Shown here piece by piece: positions 16,458 to 25,541 of a stretch of DNA of 64,000 nucleotides. The translations under genes were made by a program, and so were the position numbers. The stretch lies in NCBI RefSeq assembly GCF_007991755.1, contig NZ_BJYY01000007.1, positions 1 to 64,000 of the forward strand. The letters run 5' to 3'. This stretch comes from Cellulomonas aerilata. GTDB taxonomy: Bacteria; Actinomycetota; Actinomycetes; Actinomycetales; Cellulomonadaceae. Within the stretch, counting starts at the first letter, position 1; each line of letters opens with the position of its first letter. The notes under the pieces are model-generated. The model was not told where the DNA came from. It searched no databases and saw only the letters and a list, made by a program, of their open reading frames with translations.

Positions 16458-19165
16458 TGCACGTCAACCTCAAGGGTCTGTTCGCCAAGGGGCGACCGCA
16501 GGCCGAGGACGATCCGGTGATCGACTACGACCCCGCGGAGGAGGAGGCGATCACCGGGCAGCCGGCCAAGGCCGCGCGCCGTCGCTCCTCGCACCCCGAC
16601 GTCCCCAAGCCGCACGGGACCGAGATGAAGTGGGCGCTGTCGCGGGTCGCGAACAACGTCACCTTCACCGACCGCCGGATGGTGGCCTGGTACCTGCTGG
16701 ACCCGCAGATGTGGAGCTTTCGCTCGGTCGCCGACGGCGAGTCGCTCATCACGGCGATGGCCGCGCAGCTGGCCGAGCTCACCGGGCGGACGATGTACGG
16801 CCGCATCACCAGCCGGCCGTACCCGGTCGCGAGCTGGGCCGAGGCCGCCTACCGGAACTCACCGGCCCCCACGCACGGGTTCGAGCGGATCCTGGAGCGC
16901 GACCAGCTGCAGCTGTCGACGCGCATGCAGTCCGACAAGCTCGTGTACTTCGGGGTGGACCTGGGCACGCGGTCCACCGTCGTGGACGTGACCTCCCGGG
17001 TGGTGTCGGACGTCGCCCGCCGCGAGCGCGAGGCGCTCCAGGCCAAGCTCGACGAGACCGACGCGATCATGGCCGGGCCCGGCATCGAGGCGATCCCCGC
17101 CGTCGGCAACGACATGGCGTGGCTGCTCGCCCGGTCCTTCGCCCTGGGCTGCCCCGTGCCGCAGCAGGACACCATCGAGGAGTTCGCCTGGACGAAGGAG
17201 GACCTCGACGAGTTCGCCGGCGCGGTGGACTGGACGGCGGAGCCGCTGGCGCTGTCGACCCGGGTCGAGTCGACGATGGGGGACCGGCGCCTCGCGCGGC
17301 ACGTCGTCGTGCTCACCGTCGGGCGCATGGGCGAGCTGCACATCCCGGAGAAGGAGGAGCCGTGGATCGCCAAGACCGACAAGCTCCGCTTCCCGGTGGA
17401 GTGGTCGTTCCGGGTGGACGTGCGTCGTCCCGAGGACACCTCGCGTGAGATGAACAAGCTGTCGGACCGGATCGTGGCGCAGATCGACCACTACGTGAAG
17501 GACCACGACAAGGAGCCGCCGCGCCAGCTCAGCCGCCAGTCGGCGCGGGCCAGCGAGGTCGAGGACGAGATGCGCTCGGGCTTCGACGGGCTGCGCACCC
17601 GCACGCGCGGCTGGTTCCGCATCGCCGTCTCGGGGCCGACCGAGGAGGAGGCGCTCGCGCGGGCCACCGCCGTGCAGAACCTCTACAAGCCCAACATCCG
17701 GCTCGAGCGCGAGTTCGACCAGTACCGGCTGGCCCGGGAGTTCGTGCCGGGGGAGCCGCTGGCGAACTCCGGGCACACCCGGCGGATGCCCGTGCTCAAG
17801 CTCGCCGCCGGTGTGCCGGCCGCGACCGCGGAGGTCGGGGACAAGCGCGGGGTCCTGCTCGGGTACACCGCGGGGTTCGCGGAGCGCGCCGTCACCTGGG
17901 ACCCCTGGTACGGCCCCGAGGTCGTCGAGGGGTCCGGCCTGGTGCCGCTGGTCGGCGGCCTCGGCGCCGGCAAGTCGTGGCTCATGGGCGGCATCGTCTA
18001 CAAGACCTGCGCCCAGGGGGTGACCTGGACGATCATGGACCCGTCCGGGCGGCTCGGGGCGCTGACGATGCTGCCGGAGTTCCGCGGCATGTCGCTCAAC
18101 GTGAACCTCCTGGACTCCGAGCCGGGGACGCTCAACCCGTACGCGATGGTGCGCAACCCGCTGCGGCAGTGGTTCCGCGACGAGGACAACCCGGAGGTCG
18201 CCTGGCGGCTGGCGATGAGCGCCGCCGAGGCCCAGCGCCGTGACCTCACCTACGACACGCTGCGGTGGTGCCTGCCGCCCGCGACGGCCCAGCGCGAGGA
18301 GGTGCAGAGCGTCCTGCGCGACGCCATCTCGGCCGCCGCCGCGACCCAGCACTCCACGGTCGAGGCGGTCCTGTCCGAGCTGCACGCGCGGGCGCAGGGC
18401 GACGACGCCGTCGCGCGGACGATTCACGCCCGGCTCCAGGAGGCGAGGGAGCGCGAGCTGTCCCGGCTGTTCTTCGCGGCACCGGGCCGGGGGCACGACG
18501 GGGGAGAGGTCGGCACGCCGCGCCTGACCGTCTTCAACCTCAAGGGGCTCGTGCAGGCCCAGGAGGACAAGCCCCGCGAGGACTGGTCGTACGACGAGCT
18601 GATGAGCCGGCCGATCATGAACCTCGCGGCGTGGTCGGCGCTGCGCAACGTCTACCGGGCCGACGTGCACGAGCGGAAGGGCATCGCGATCGACGAGGCC
18701 CACGAGATCACCAAGGTCGGCACCGGCGCGACCCTCGTGCAGAAGGTCGCCACCGACACCCGCAAGCACAACATCGCGGCGCTGCTGTCGACGCAGAACG
18801 CGAGCAACGTGCTCGGCCAGAACATCAACAACTTCGTCGGCGCCGCGTTCGTGGGCAAGACGACCGACGAGCAGGCGCAGGCCGACGCGTGCCGGCTGCT
18901 GGGCCTGCCGGTCGGGGTCGGCTACGAGGCCGTGATGGGCCGGCTCAGCCCGCGCTCGCGCCGCTCGCACGAGCGCAACCAGGAGCCGCGCGAGTTCATC
19001 TTCCGCGACGGGATGGGGGGCGACGGCGGCCGCGGCGGCATCGAGAAGATCCGCATCGACTTCACCAACCACCCCGGCCTGTCCGCGGCGCTGGACACGA
19101 CGGCCGACCCGACCAAGCGCCGCTCGCTGCAGCTGGTCGACGACGGCGCCGAGGTGGTCGCGTGA
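16457..19165 (+). CDS. VirB4-like T4SS ATPase
   Basis: A 902-aa cytoplasmic/membrane-associated ATPase. The start ATG shares its A with the previous stop. The N-terminal half (about 50-480) matches the SCO-type or VirB4 adaptor region. The motor domain begins near 490 with Walker A GGLGAGKS (500-507), followed by TWTIMDPSGRLGAL. Walker B is GIAIDEAHE with D746/E747, and a downstream LLSTQNASNVLGQNINNFVG segment resembles the VirB4/TraC sensor region. VirB4 enzymes energise pilus/channel assembly and substrate transfer. No VirD4/TcpA-type coupling ATPase or relaxase is seen nearby, which is unusual for a conjugation operon. Length is normal for the actinobacterial relatives. Confidence 0.88.
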   Translation: MHVNLKGLFAKGRPQAEDDPVIDYDPAEEEAITGQPAKAARRRSSHPDVPKPHGTEMKWALSRVANNVTFTDRRMVAWYLLDPQMWSFRSVADGESLITAMAAQLAELTGRTMYGRITSRPYPVASWAEAAYRNSPAPTHGFERILERDQLQLSTRMQSDKLVYFGVDLGTRSTVVDVTSRVVSDVARREREALQAKLDETDAIMAGPGIEAIPAVGNDMAWLLARSFALGCPVPQQDTIEEFAWTKEDLDEFAGAVDWTAEPLALSTRVESTMGDRRLARHVVVLTVGRMGELHIPEKEEPWIAKTDKLRFPVEWSFRVDVRRPEDTSREMNKLSDRIVAQIDHYVKDHDKEPPRQLSRQSARASEVEDEMRSGFDGLRTRTRGWFRIAVSGPTEEEALARATAVQNLYKPNIRLEREFDQYRLAREFVPGEPLANSGHTRRMPVLKLAAGVPAATAEVGDKRGVLLGYTAGFAERAVTWDPWYGPEVVEGSGLVPLVGGLGAGKSWLMGGIVYKTCAQGVTWTIMDPSGRLGALTMLPEFRGMSLNVNLLDSEPGTLNPYAMVRNPLRQWFRDEDNPEVAWRLAMSAAEAQRRDLTYDTLRWCLPPATAQREEVQSVLRDAISAAAATQHSTVEAVLSELHARAQGDDAVARTIHARLQEARERELSRLFFAAPGRGHDGGEVGTPRLTVFNLKGLVQAQEDKPREDWSYDELMSRPIMNLAAWSALRNVYRADVHERKGIAIDEAHEITKVGTGATLVQKVATDTRKHNIAALLSTQNASNVLGQNINNFVGAAFVGKTTDEQAQADACRLLGLPVGVGYEAVMGRLSPRSRRSHERNQEPREFIFRDGMGGDGGRGGIEKIRIDFTNHPGLSAALDTTADPTKRRSLQLVDDGAEVVA

Positions 19166-21315
19166 GCACCGCGGGGCGCGGGTCCCCGGTCCGTCGGCTC
19201 GCCGCTCTGGTCGTGGCCGTCGGCTTCGTGCTGGTCGGTCCCGCGTTCGCGGCGTCCGCCGCGTCGTCGGCGTCGCCTGTCGTGTCGTCGACGACGTCGG
19301 CGGCCGTGGTGCCGTCCGCGACGACCTCGGCGACCTCCGCCGCGCCGGCCCCGGCCGCGACGGTGGTGACCGCGATCAAGGCGTGCGCCCCCCCGCCGGC
19401 CCCCAACCGGCCCACCGCGGGGCTGCCCGGCAAGCTGGCGCCCGGGCACGCCGAGACCAGCCCGGGCGACCCGTTCACCGACCCCGACGTCGCCCTCTCG
19501 GACGTCTACGGGTACAGCTACCGCTGGGTCAACTACGACAACGGCTGCGTCCCGGGCTCCGCGTGGGGGCCCGGGTTCGTGACGGGGGTGGGCAACCTCC
19601 TGCTCGCCGGGGCGGCCAGCACGAACGCGCTGGTGCACAGCACGCTGGGCTTCGTGGTCGACCCGACCTGGCTCGCCCCGCTGGACCGGACCATCACCGA
19701 GGCGACGCAGACCGTGCGCGACGGCGTCTGGACGCCGTGGATCACGATCGCGCTCGTGCTGGTCGCCGGGACGGTGCTCGTCGCGGCGGCGCGGGCGGAG
19801 TTCTCCAACGCGGTCACGTCGGCCGGCTGGGCGCTGCTCGTGCTGGTCGCGGCGACGTACGTCATGAGCTACCCGATCTCCTCCGCGCGGGCGGTCGACG
19901 GCCTGATCCAGGAGACGGTGACCGCCTCCGCCCGGGCGACGTCCACGACCGACGACGCCGACGGCGCGTCGGGGGCCCTGACCCAGCAGATGGACTCGAT
20001 CAACCGCAACAGCCTCTACTCGGCCTGGCTCGAGGGGACGCTGGGCTCCTCCGACAGCGCCGTCGCCCGCGAGCACGGTCCGGACCTGTTCCGCGCCTCG
20101 CACATGACCTGGTGGGAGGCGCAGACCCTCGACGAGGACCCGGAAGCCGGGCAGGCGATCGTCGAGGAGAAGAAGAACCTGTGGGCCGCGACGGCGGCGG
20201 AGGTCGAGAGCGCCGACCCGCTCGCCTACCAGCAGCTCACCGGGAACCAGGGGCGCTGGGACGCCGCTGCGACCGTCACGCTCATGACGGCCATCACGAT
20301 GCCGTTCCTGCTGGTCGCCGGCGTGTTCGTGGTCGTGGCCTACACCGTGACGAGGCTCTTCATCCCGCTCGCCCCCGCCCTGGGGGTCTTCGGGATGCTG
20401 GAGCTGGCCCGGGGCTGGGTGATCGGCGTCGTCGGCCAGTTCGGCCGGTTCCTCATCATGGGACCGCTGTACTGGATCGCGGCGCTGGTGAACCTCGCGC
20501 TGATCTCGTCGGTGTTCCGCTCCGACCTGCCGTTCGGGCTCCAGGCCGTGCTCGCGCTGGCCCTGCCGCTGATCCTGTTCAAGCTGCTGCGACCCAAGAG
20601 CACCGTCCCGGGCGCCGGCTTCCTGCGACGGATGGGACGGCTGGCGGTCAGCACCACGGCGACGAAGCGGGCCGTCACCGCGGGCGTCGACGACGCGGTC
20701 GTCGGGGACGCCCCGCCCGTGGCACGCAACGACGGACCGGTGGCCCACAGCCCGCGGGCGGGCGGGGAGGTCGCCACCGAGCGTCCGGCGCTCCCGGCCG
20801 GCCCGGCGTACAGCGGCGCCGGGACGGCCGTCAGCACCCGTGGGACGTTCGCGGGACGCCCGGAGGTCGACCTGGACACCGGCGCCGGGCCACCGCGTCG
20901 TCCGCGCCAGGACGTCGCCTTCGTCACCTCGGGCGGCGTCGCGGCCCGGCGGGCGGGGCCGGCGGCGGTCGTGGGCGACGGGGATCCGGAGGGCCGGACG
21001 ATCGTCGTCGAGGGCGGCGTCGTCGCCGCGCGTCCGCACCCCGCCCACCCGGCCGACGAGGCGGAGCGCCTGCGGCACCAGGGCGGCGGGACCCGCGCGG
21101 CCGAGCGCGCCCCGGTCGGCGGGGCGGACGTGCCGGACGACGCCGACCTCGCCGCTCCGGCGACGCCCCGGGTGCTGCGCCCCGACGAGCGGGTGCCCGT
21201 CGGTGTCACGGAGGCCAACGTGCGCGACGTCGACGGCGAGGAGGTGTTCGTGCTGTGGCGGCCCCAGGGCGGTCGCACCGCCGCGCGCGTCGACGCCCTG
21301 GGGGATGACCGCTGA
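19162..21315 (+). CDS. TrbL/VirB6-like polytopic membrane protein
   Basis: A 717-aa protein starting at GTG 19162 (GTGA overlap with virB4-like). Residues 1-30 form a signal peptide (LAALVVAVGFVLVGPAFAAS), followed by an Ala/Ser/Thr-rich linker and an exported domain with ACAPPP and NYDNGCVPGS cysteines. Membrane helices lie around 193-210, 215-233, 370-395, 400-420 and 430-475 (LLVAGVFVVVAYTVTRLF; LALPLILFKLLRP). From ~490 on it is a hydrophilic, probably cytoplasmic, disordered tail ending in VLWRPQGGRTAARVDALGDD. VirB6/TrbL proteins line the inner-membrane channel of T4SS. The assignment rests on topology, size and position after VirB4. Confidence 0.75.
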   Translation: MSTAGRGSPVRRLAALVVAVGFVLVGPAFAASAASSASPVVSSTTSAAVVPSATTSATSAAPAPAATVVTAIKACAPPPAPNRPTAGLPGKLAPGHAETSPGDPFTDPDVALSDVYGYSYRWVNYDNGCVPGSAWGPGFVTGVGNLLLAGAASTNALVHSTLGFVVDPTWLAPLDRTITEATQTVRDGVWTPWITIALVLVAGTVLVAAARAEFSNAVTSAGWALLVLVAATYVMSYPISSARAVDGLIQETVTASARATSTTDDADGASGALTQQMDSINRNSLYSAWLEGTLGSSDSAVAREHGPDLFRASHMTWWEAQTLDEDPEAGQAIVEEKKNLWAATAAEVESADPLAYQQLTGNQGRWDAAATVTLMTAITMPFLLVAGVFVVVAYTVTRLFIPLAPALGVFGMLELARGWVIGVVGQFGRFLIMGPLYWIAALVNLALISSVFRSDLPFGLQAVLALALPLILFKLLRPKSTVPGAGFLRRMGRLAVSTTATKRAVTAGVDDAVVGDAPPVARNDGPVAHSPRAGGEVATERPALPAGPAYSGAGTAVSTRGTFAGRPEVDLDTGAGPPRRPRQDVAFVTSGGVAARRAGPAAVVGDGDPEGRTIVVEGGVVAARPHPAHPADEAERLRHQGGGTRAAERAPVGGADVPDDADLAAPATPRVLRPDERVPVGVTEANVRDVDGEEVFVLWRPQGGRTAARVDALGDDR

Positions 21316-21914
21316 TGTGGCACCTCTTCGGCCCGCTGATCCGGTGGCCGCTGCACTCGCCGCTGCGCCTGCTGGGCGTCATCGCGGCGGCGGTCGTCGC
21401 CGTCATGCTGCTGGGAGCGGTGAACGACCGCGGCACCGCGGGCGAGCCGGTGGCCGCCGGGACGACGGCGGCCACCGCGACGCCCACCCCGGGTCGGCAG
21501 CCCCTGGCCACGCCGTCCCCGTCGCCGAGCCCGACCGGCCGCACCGACGGGACGGCCGGCGGCACGGCCGGCGGGACCGACGCCCTCAGCAGCGACCCCA
21601 CCGAGGACGACCCGGTCCTGGCGGCCCAGCAGGCGGCCGCGGAGTTCGTCTCGGTGTGGGCCCGTCCGGACCTCGACGCGGCGACGTGGCAGGCCGGGCT
21701 CGCGGAGCACTCCACGCCCGAACTGCTGGCGTCCCTGACCGACGCGGACCCGGCCAACGTCCCGGCCGTGACGGTGGCCGGCCAGCCGGTCGAGGTCGCA
21801 GCCAACGCCGAGGCCGGTGTCTTCGACGTGCCGACCACCGGGGAGTTCGTCCGCGTGCACGTCCAACTGGTCGACGGCACATGGTTGGCCACCGACGTGG
21901 AGCCGACCGCCTGA
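21315..21914 (+). CDS. Bitopic membrane protein, VirB8/TcpC-like position
   Basis: A 199-aa protein whose ATG overlaps the preceding stop (TGATG). One N-terminal helix (about 18-36, LLGVIAAAVVAVMLLGAV) is followed by a Pro/Thr/Ser-rich extracytoplasmic linker (about 45-90). The ~110-residue domain (AAQQAAAEFVSVWARPD to VQLVDGTWLATDVEPTA) has the size and helix-then-sheet order of the NTF2-like domains found in VirB8/TcpC. No sequence signature proves this. Its position between the VirB6-like gene and the cell-wall hydrolase agrees with a structural envelope subunit. Confidence 0.65.
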   Translation: MWHLFGPLIRWPLHSPLRLLGVIAAAVVAVMLLGAVNDRGTAGEPVAAGTTAATATPTPGRQPLATPSPSPSPTGRTDGTAGGTAGGTDALSSDPTEDDPVLAAQQAAAEFVSVWARPDLDAATWQAGLAEHSTPELLASLTDADPANVPAVTVAGQPVEVAANAEAGVFDVPTTGEFVRVHVQLVDGTWLATDVEPTA

Positions 21915-21942
21915 CGGCGACAGGTCCGGCGAAGGAGGTGAC

Positions 21943-23397
21943 ATGGAGGTCCTGACCCTCCTGGGCAGGTGGGCGGCGCAGCAGGGTGCGGGATGGCTGC
22001 TGCGTCACCGGTGGCGGCTCGCCGCGCTGCTCGGGCTCCTCGGCGTCGGTGCGGTGCTGGTCGGCGCCGGGATCAGCGCGAGCGTCTCGGGCGGCGGCTC
22101 GGACCAGCAGGCCCGGGCGGCCTGCCGCACCCTGGGCTACGACGTCACCAGCGCCTCCGGGGCGGCCGGGGGCGGGTACGTGCCGACAGCGGTCGGCGAC
22201 CTGCCGGAGATCCCCGAGGGCGGCCTCGTCGACGGCTTCGGCCCGGGGCAGACCGAGCAGATCGCCGTCGCGCAGGCGATCGTCGCCGCGGGCACGGCGG
22301 CGGGCGTGGGGACGCGGGGGATGGTGGTCGCGGTCGCGACGGCGCTGCAGGAGTCCGGGCTGCGCGAGCTCGACTTCGGGGACCGGGACTCGCTCGGGCC
22401 CTTCCAGCAGCGTCCGTCGCAGGGCTGGGGGACACCCGAGCAGGTGAGGTCGGCCGACTTCTCCGCGCGGGCGTTCTTCGGTGGTCCCGGGTCCCCGCAC
22501 TTCGACCCCGGCACCGGCAGGGCCAGCCCCGGCGGCCTGATCGAGGTGCCCGGGTGGGAGCAGCTGCCGGTCACCGTCGCCGCGCAGAAGGTGCAGCGGT
22601 CGGCGTTCCCCAACGCCTACGCCAAGCACGAGCCGCGGGCCGTCCGGATCGTCGCGGCGCTCGCCGGCGCCCAGCCGGTGCCCGTGGCCGCGACGGTCGA
22701 GCCCACCGCCCCGGCGCTCCCGCCGGCCGCGGCGCCGGCGCCCACGCCCGCAGCGCCGACGCCCCCGCCGACGCCGACGCCCGCGCCCGCAGCGCCCACG
22801 CCCACGCCGCCCGGCGCGGCGACGTCGTCGGCCGCACCGGTCCTCTCGCCCGCGGACGGTGACGCGTCGATCGTGACGGCGGAGGAGTTCCGCGCCAGCG
22901 GGTTCGACATCGACGGGTTCTGCGCGGCGAACGTCGGCGTGCCCGCCGGCGTCTTCGCCGACGGGTCGCCGATCCCCGCCGGCGCCTGGACCTCCCCGCT
23001 CGCCAGCTCGATCAGCTCGGAGTTCGGGATGCGCCTGCACCCGGTGACCGGCGTGTGGAAGCTGCACGCGGGCACCGACTTCCAGGCGGCGACCGGCACG
23101 CCGCTGCGGGCGGCGTCGGACGGGGTCGTGTCCACGGTGACGTGGCACGCCACCGGGGGCCTGATGGTGGTCGTCGAGCACGCCGGTGGCATCCAGACGT
23201 GGTACCTGCACCTGTCCCAGGCGCTCGTCGCGCCGGGTGACCCGGTGACCGGCGGCCAGGTGATCGCGCTGTCGGGAGGCACCGGCGTCGGGACCGGGCC
23301 GCACTTCCACCTCGAGACGCACGTCGGCGGCGCCCCGGTCGACCCGGTCGCGTTCATGCTCGAGCGGGGCGTCGACCTGCGCGGCGGGCTCCCGTGA
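21943..23397 (+). CDS. Membrane-anchored transglycosylase-like/M23 peptidase (VirB1-type)
   Basis: A 484-aa cell-wall enzyme with an ideal GAAGGAGGTGA ribosome site. An N-terminal helix (about 25-45) anchors it. Residues ~95-215 resemble a lysozyme-like/transglycosylase fold (AQAIVAAGTAAGVGTRGMVV, ATALQESGLRELDFG, GPFQQRPSQGWG), with a Glu in the ALQESGL motif. A Pro/Ala/Thr linker follows (about 245-300). The C-terminal LytM/M23 domain has the zinc ligands H375 and D379 (HAGTD) and H456 in HFH (454-456). Such enzymes open peptidoglycan for T4SS assembly (VirB1, TcpG/PrgK type). The next gene overlaps its stop by 4 bp. Confidence 0.88.
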   Translation: MEVLTLLGRWAAQQGAGWLLRHRWRLAALLGLLGVGAVLVGAGISASVSGGGSDQQARAACRTLGYDVTSASGAAGGGYVPTAVGDLPEIPEGGLVDGFGPGQTEQIAVAQAIVAAGTAAGVGTRGMVVAVATALQESGLRELDFGDRDSLGPFQQRPSQGWGTPEQVRSADFSARAFFGGPGSPHFDPGTGRASPGGLIEVPGWEQLPVTVAAQKVQRSAFPNAYAKHEPRAVRIVAALAGAQPVPVAATVEPTAPALPPAAAPAPTPAAPTPPPTPTPAPAAPTPTPPGAATSSAAPVLSPADGDASIVTAEEFRASGFDIDGFCAANVGVPAGVFADGSPIPAGAWTSPLASSISSEFGMRLHPVTGVWKLHAGTDFQAATGTPLRAASDGVVSTVTWHATGGLMVVVEHAGGIQTWYLHLSQALVAPGDPVTGGQVIALSGGTGVGTGPHFHLETHVGGAPVDPVAFMLERGVDLRGGLP

Positions 23398-24065
23398 GCG
23401 AGCCGTGGGAGGCCGAGGTGTTCGCGGTCCCCGACGTCGCCTGGCAGGCGCACGTCCCGCCTGCGCGGCACCCCGTCCCGGCCCGGTACGTGCCCGAGCT
23501 GCTCGTCGGCGACGAGGTGACCATCGGCGTCCCCGGGCACTACTTCCTCGACGGGCAGGTGGTCGCCCAGGCGGGACGGCAGACCAGGCCGCAGCCCGAC
23601 GGCTCGGACGAGCAGGACTCGCTCGCCGTGGCGGCGCCGTACGCCTTCTGGCTCGCCCGGGCGTTCCCGGACGTCCGCATGATCGTGCAGTGGTGGCCGG
23701 TGGCGCGGACGTGGGTCTACCGCGACGCGGTCCAGCCCGGTGGGCACCCGGGGCACGAGGCGTCCACGGGCGACCTCGGCGGCGGGTCGTGGCTCGACCA
23801 CGTCCGCCCGACCCTGCACGAGCCGCCCGTCCGCCGCCCGCGCGCCGCCCGCGACGCGGGCTCGCTGACCGGGCGCACCCTGCGCCTCCAGCACGAGCCC
23901 GGTGGCTGGTCCTGGTGGGTCGCCGTCAGCGAGCCGCTGGACCGCGGCGGGGACTTCGTCGTGCAGGTCATGCACCCCACCCACTACTGGCTGGCCCAGG
24001 CCGCCTTCGAGCGACCGGAGAGGGCACGCGCCGTCCCGCTGCACCGGCTGTTCGTCTACGAGTGA
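23394..24065 (+). CDS. Unknown soluble protein ending the T4SS-like operon
   Basis: A 223-aa protein, GTG start in a GTGA overlap with the peptidase gene. It has no signal peptide and no membrane helix. It is rich in Trp (AWQAHV, IVQWWPVARTWVY, GGWSWWVAV, HYWLAQ) with many predicted beta strands, such as ELLVGDEVTIGVPGHYFLDG. I recognise no family. Tight coupling to the M23 gene suggests a cytoplasmic partner of the secretion apparatus, possibly a substrate, chaperone or peripheral ATPase partner. That is inference only. Confidence 0.65.
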   Translation: MSEPWEAEVFAVPDVAWQAHVPPARHPVPARYVPELLVGDEVTIGVPGHYFLDGQVVAQAGRQTRPQPDGSDEQDSLAVAAPYAFWLARAFPDVRMIVQWWPVARTWVYRDAVQPGGHPGHEASTGDLGGGSWLDHVRPTLHEPPVRRPRAARDAGSLTGRTLRLQHEPGGWSWWVAVSEPLDRGGDFVVQVMHPTHYWLAQAAFERPERARAVPLHRLFVYE

Positions 24066-24189
24066 GCGGCGGCTCGGACGTCGGAGCCCGGCTCCGCCCG
24101 CCCCCTCGCCGGTCCCGCCGTGCGGACACGCCCTGTGCCAGCATCGCCGGGACGGGCGCTGCCTGGTGCCCGGCGGAAGGGGACAGACC

Positions 24190-24396
24190 ATGAGCAACCA
24201 CGTCTACCGCCTGAGCGAGATCGTCGGGAGCAGCGAGGTCAGCGTCGACGACGCCATCCGCACCGCGGTGCGCAAGGCGTCCGAGACCGTGCGGAACATC
24301 GAGTGGTTCGAGACCACGTCGGTCCGCGGGCACGTCGTGGACGGCGAGGTCGCCCACCTGCAGGTGACGCTCAAGATCGGCTTCCGGGTGGAGTGA
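24190..24396 (+). CDS. Dodecin
   Basis: A 68-aa protein of the dodecin family, small flavin-binding proteins that form hollow dodecamers storing riboflavin/FMN or FAD. The start ATG 24190 follows GGAAGGGGA. Family features are visible: VYRLSEIVGSSEVSVDDAI, RKASETVRNIEWFETTSVRG with the flavin-stacking Trp in NIEWFE, and the final strand HLQVTLKIGFRVE. Length is exactly typical. It is a stand-alone gene after the T4SS-like operon and is followed at once by a hairpin. Confidence 0.95.
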   Translation: MSNHVYRLSEIVGSSEVSVDDAIRTAVRKASETVRNIEWFETTSVRGHVVDGEVAHLQVTLKIGFRVE

Positions 24397-24398
24397 CC

Positions 24399-24414
24399 GC
24401 CGGCGACGGCCGGC
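24399..24414 (+). terminator. Short hairpin after dodecin
   Basis: GCCGGC-GACG-GCCGGC gives a 6-bp GC stem with a 4-nt loop, starting 3 nt after the dodecin stop. It is a plausible terminator; no U-tract. The 24397-24619 gap holds no other feature I can support apart from the GTGGAGG ribosome site of the next gene. Confidence 0.35.
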
Positions 24415-24619
24415 ACGCGGGCGGCACCCGGCGGACCCCGGGCGGCACGGTGGCGTGCCGCTCGACTGCCGGCTGCCGCTCGCGCGCCTCGTCGCGCGTC
24501 ATGCCCGCGGCTCGGTGGCGTCCTCATGGACGGGTGCCCGGCGAGGGACCCGTGCCGCCGACCGGCTGACCCGTGCGCCGTGACGACACGGTCCGCCGAC
24601 AGACCAGTGGAGGACCACC

Positions 24620-25087
24620 ATGATCCGCATCGACGAGATCGACACCCTGCTCACCTCGGGTGGCGCCGTCGTCGGCCCCGACGGCGAACGGATCGGGACG
24701 GTGAAGCAGGTGTTCCTCGACGAGCGCACCGGCACCCCGGAGTGGGCGACGGTGGCCACCGGCCTGTTCGGGACCAGCGAGACCTTCGTCCCGCTCGGCG
24801 GCGGCACCGTGCGCGGCGACCACGTCGTCGTCCCGTACGACCGGTCCGCCGTCAAGGACGCGCCCCGCACCAACAGTGCGGAGGGGCACCTGTCCGAGGC
24901 GGAGGAGGCGCTGCTGTACCGGCACTACGGACTGGACCACCACTCCCACCACGCCGGGGCGCGGGCCCTCGGCGACGCCCCGGGCGCCACCACCGGCTCC
25001 GCCGAGCGGTCGCCCGCGGGGACGGTGCGCTCCGGATCCGGCACCGCCTACCTGCGCAAGTACGTCGCGCCGGGGAACCGGCGGTGA
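24620..25087 (+). CDS. PRC-barrel domain protein
   Basis: A 155-aa protein; ATG 24620 follows GTGGAGG. The N-terminal ~80 residues form a PRC-barrel (GGAVVGPDGERIGTVKQVFL, GTPEWATVATGLFG, ETFVPLGGGTVRGDHVVVPY). The C-terminal part is flexible, with a His-rich patch (YRHYGLDHHSHHAG), and is probably disordered. Similar actinobacterial PRC-barrel proteins are associated with stress responses, but the biochemical role is unknown. It stands between dodecin and a small unknown gene on the same strand. Confidence 0.85.
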   Translation: MIRIDEIDTLLTSGGAVVGPDGERIGTVKQVFLDERTGTPEWATVATGLFGTSETFVPLGGGTVRGDHVVVPYDRSAVKDAPRTNSAEGHLSEAEEALLYRHYGLDHHSHHAGARALGDAPGATTGSAERSPAGTVRSGSGTAYLRKYVAPGNRR

Positions 25088-25183
25088 ACGTCGGGTGTGC
25101 CGTGGGGCATACCCCTTGTGCCGGTGGTGCGGGACGCGGTGGACTGGACGCACCCCGGCGGCTCTCGACCCGAGAAGGTCCTC

Positions 25184-25510
25184 ATGGTCCCGTCACTGCA
25201 GACCGAGCGCACCGTCCTCCGTTCCTCCGGGGCGACCGTCGTGGTCGAGTACCCCGACCCCGACCACGCCCGCTTGACGATCGAGTCCGAGCGGTTCGGC
25301 GACGGTGCCCGGGAGGCGGCGCGACTGGTGTGCGAGGCGGTCCACCAGGTGCGTGAGCGCCGCGTCCACCACGTCGACACGGCTCTGGAGGCCGCGGCCC
25401 CCGCGTCCGGCATGGTGCTCGAGGCCCTGCGGACGACGTCGGTCGGCGACCCCGACGGGATGGACCTGCGACGCGCGGGGGCGTCCGTCATGGTCCACCT
25501 CGACGTCTGA
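25184..25510 (+). CDS. Unknown 108-aa protein
   Basis: The ATG at 25184 is preferred (AGAAGG site 5 nt upstream) over an upstream GTG at 25097 that would add a non-conserved-looking leader. The protein shows beta strands (TVLRSSGATVVVEYPDPDHA, RLTIESERF) then a helix (GAREAARLVCEAVHQVRERR) and a final strand (ASVMVHLDV). No family recognised and no signal peptide. It is convergent with the DUF2306 gene. Confidence 0.6.
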   Translation: MVPSLQTERTVLRSSGATVVVEYPDPDHARLTIESERFGDGAREAARLVCEAVHQVRERRVHHVDTALEAAAPASGMVLEALRTTSVGDPDGMDLRRAGASVMVHLDV

Positions 25511-25516
25511 GCCGAC

Positions 25517-25531
25517 CGACCCCGCGGGTCG
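25517..25531. terminator. Hairpin between convergent genes
   Basis: CGACCC-CGC-GGGTCG, a 6-bp stem with a 3-nt loop, in the 31-bp space between two convergent stops. It could serve both directions. Confidence 0.4.
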
Positions 25532-25541
25532 CCCGACCTCC

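Noticed and set aside
21943-23397. Stand-alone cell-division endopeptidase
   Set aside because: The extra lysozyme-like domain, and coupling with VirB-like genes on both sides, favour a secretion-system hydrolase.
15746-24065. Integrative conjugative element or plasmid
   Set aside because: No integrase, relaxase, replication gene, att-like repeats or GC shift are visible. The operon looks chromosomal and is flanked by ordinary genes.
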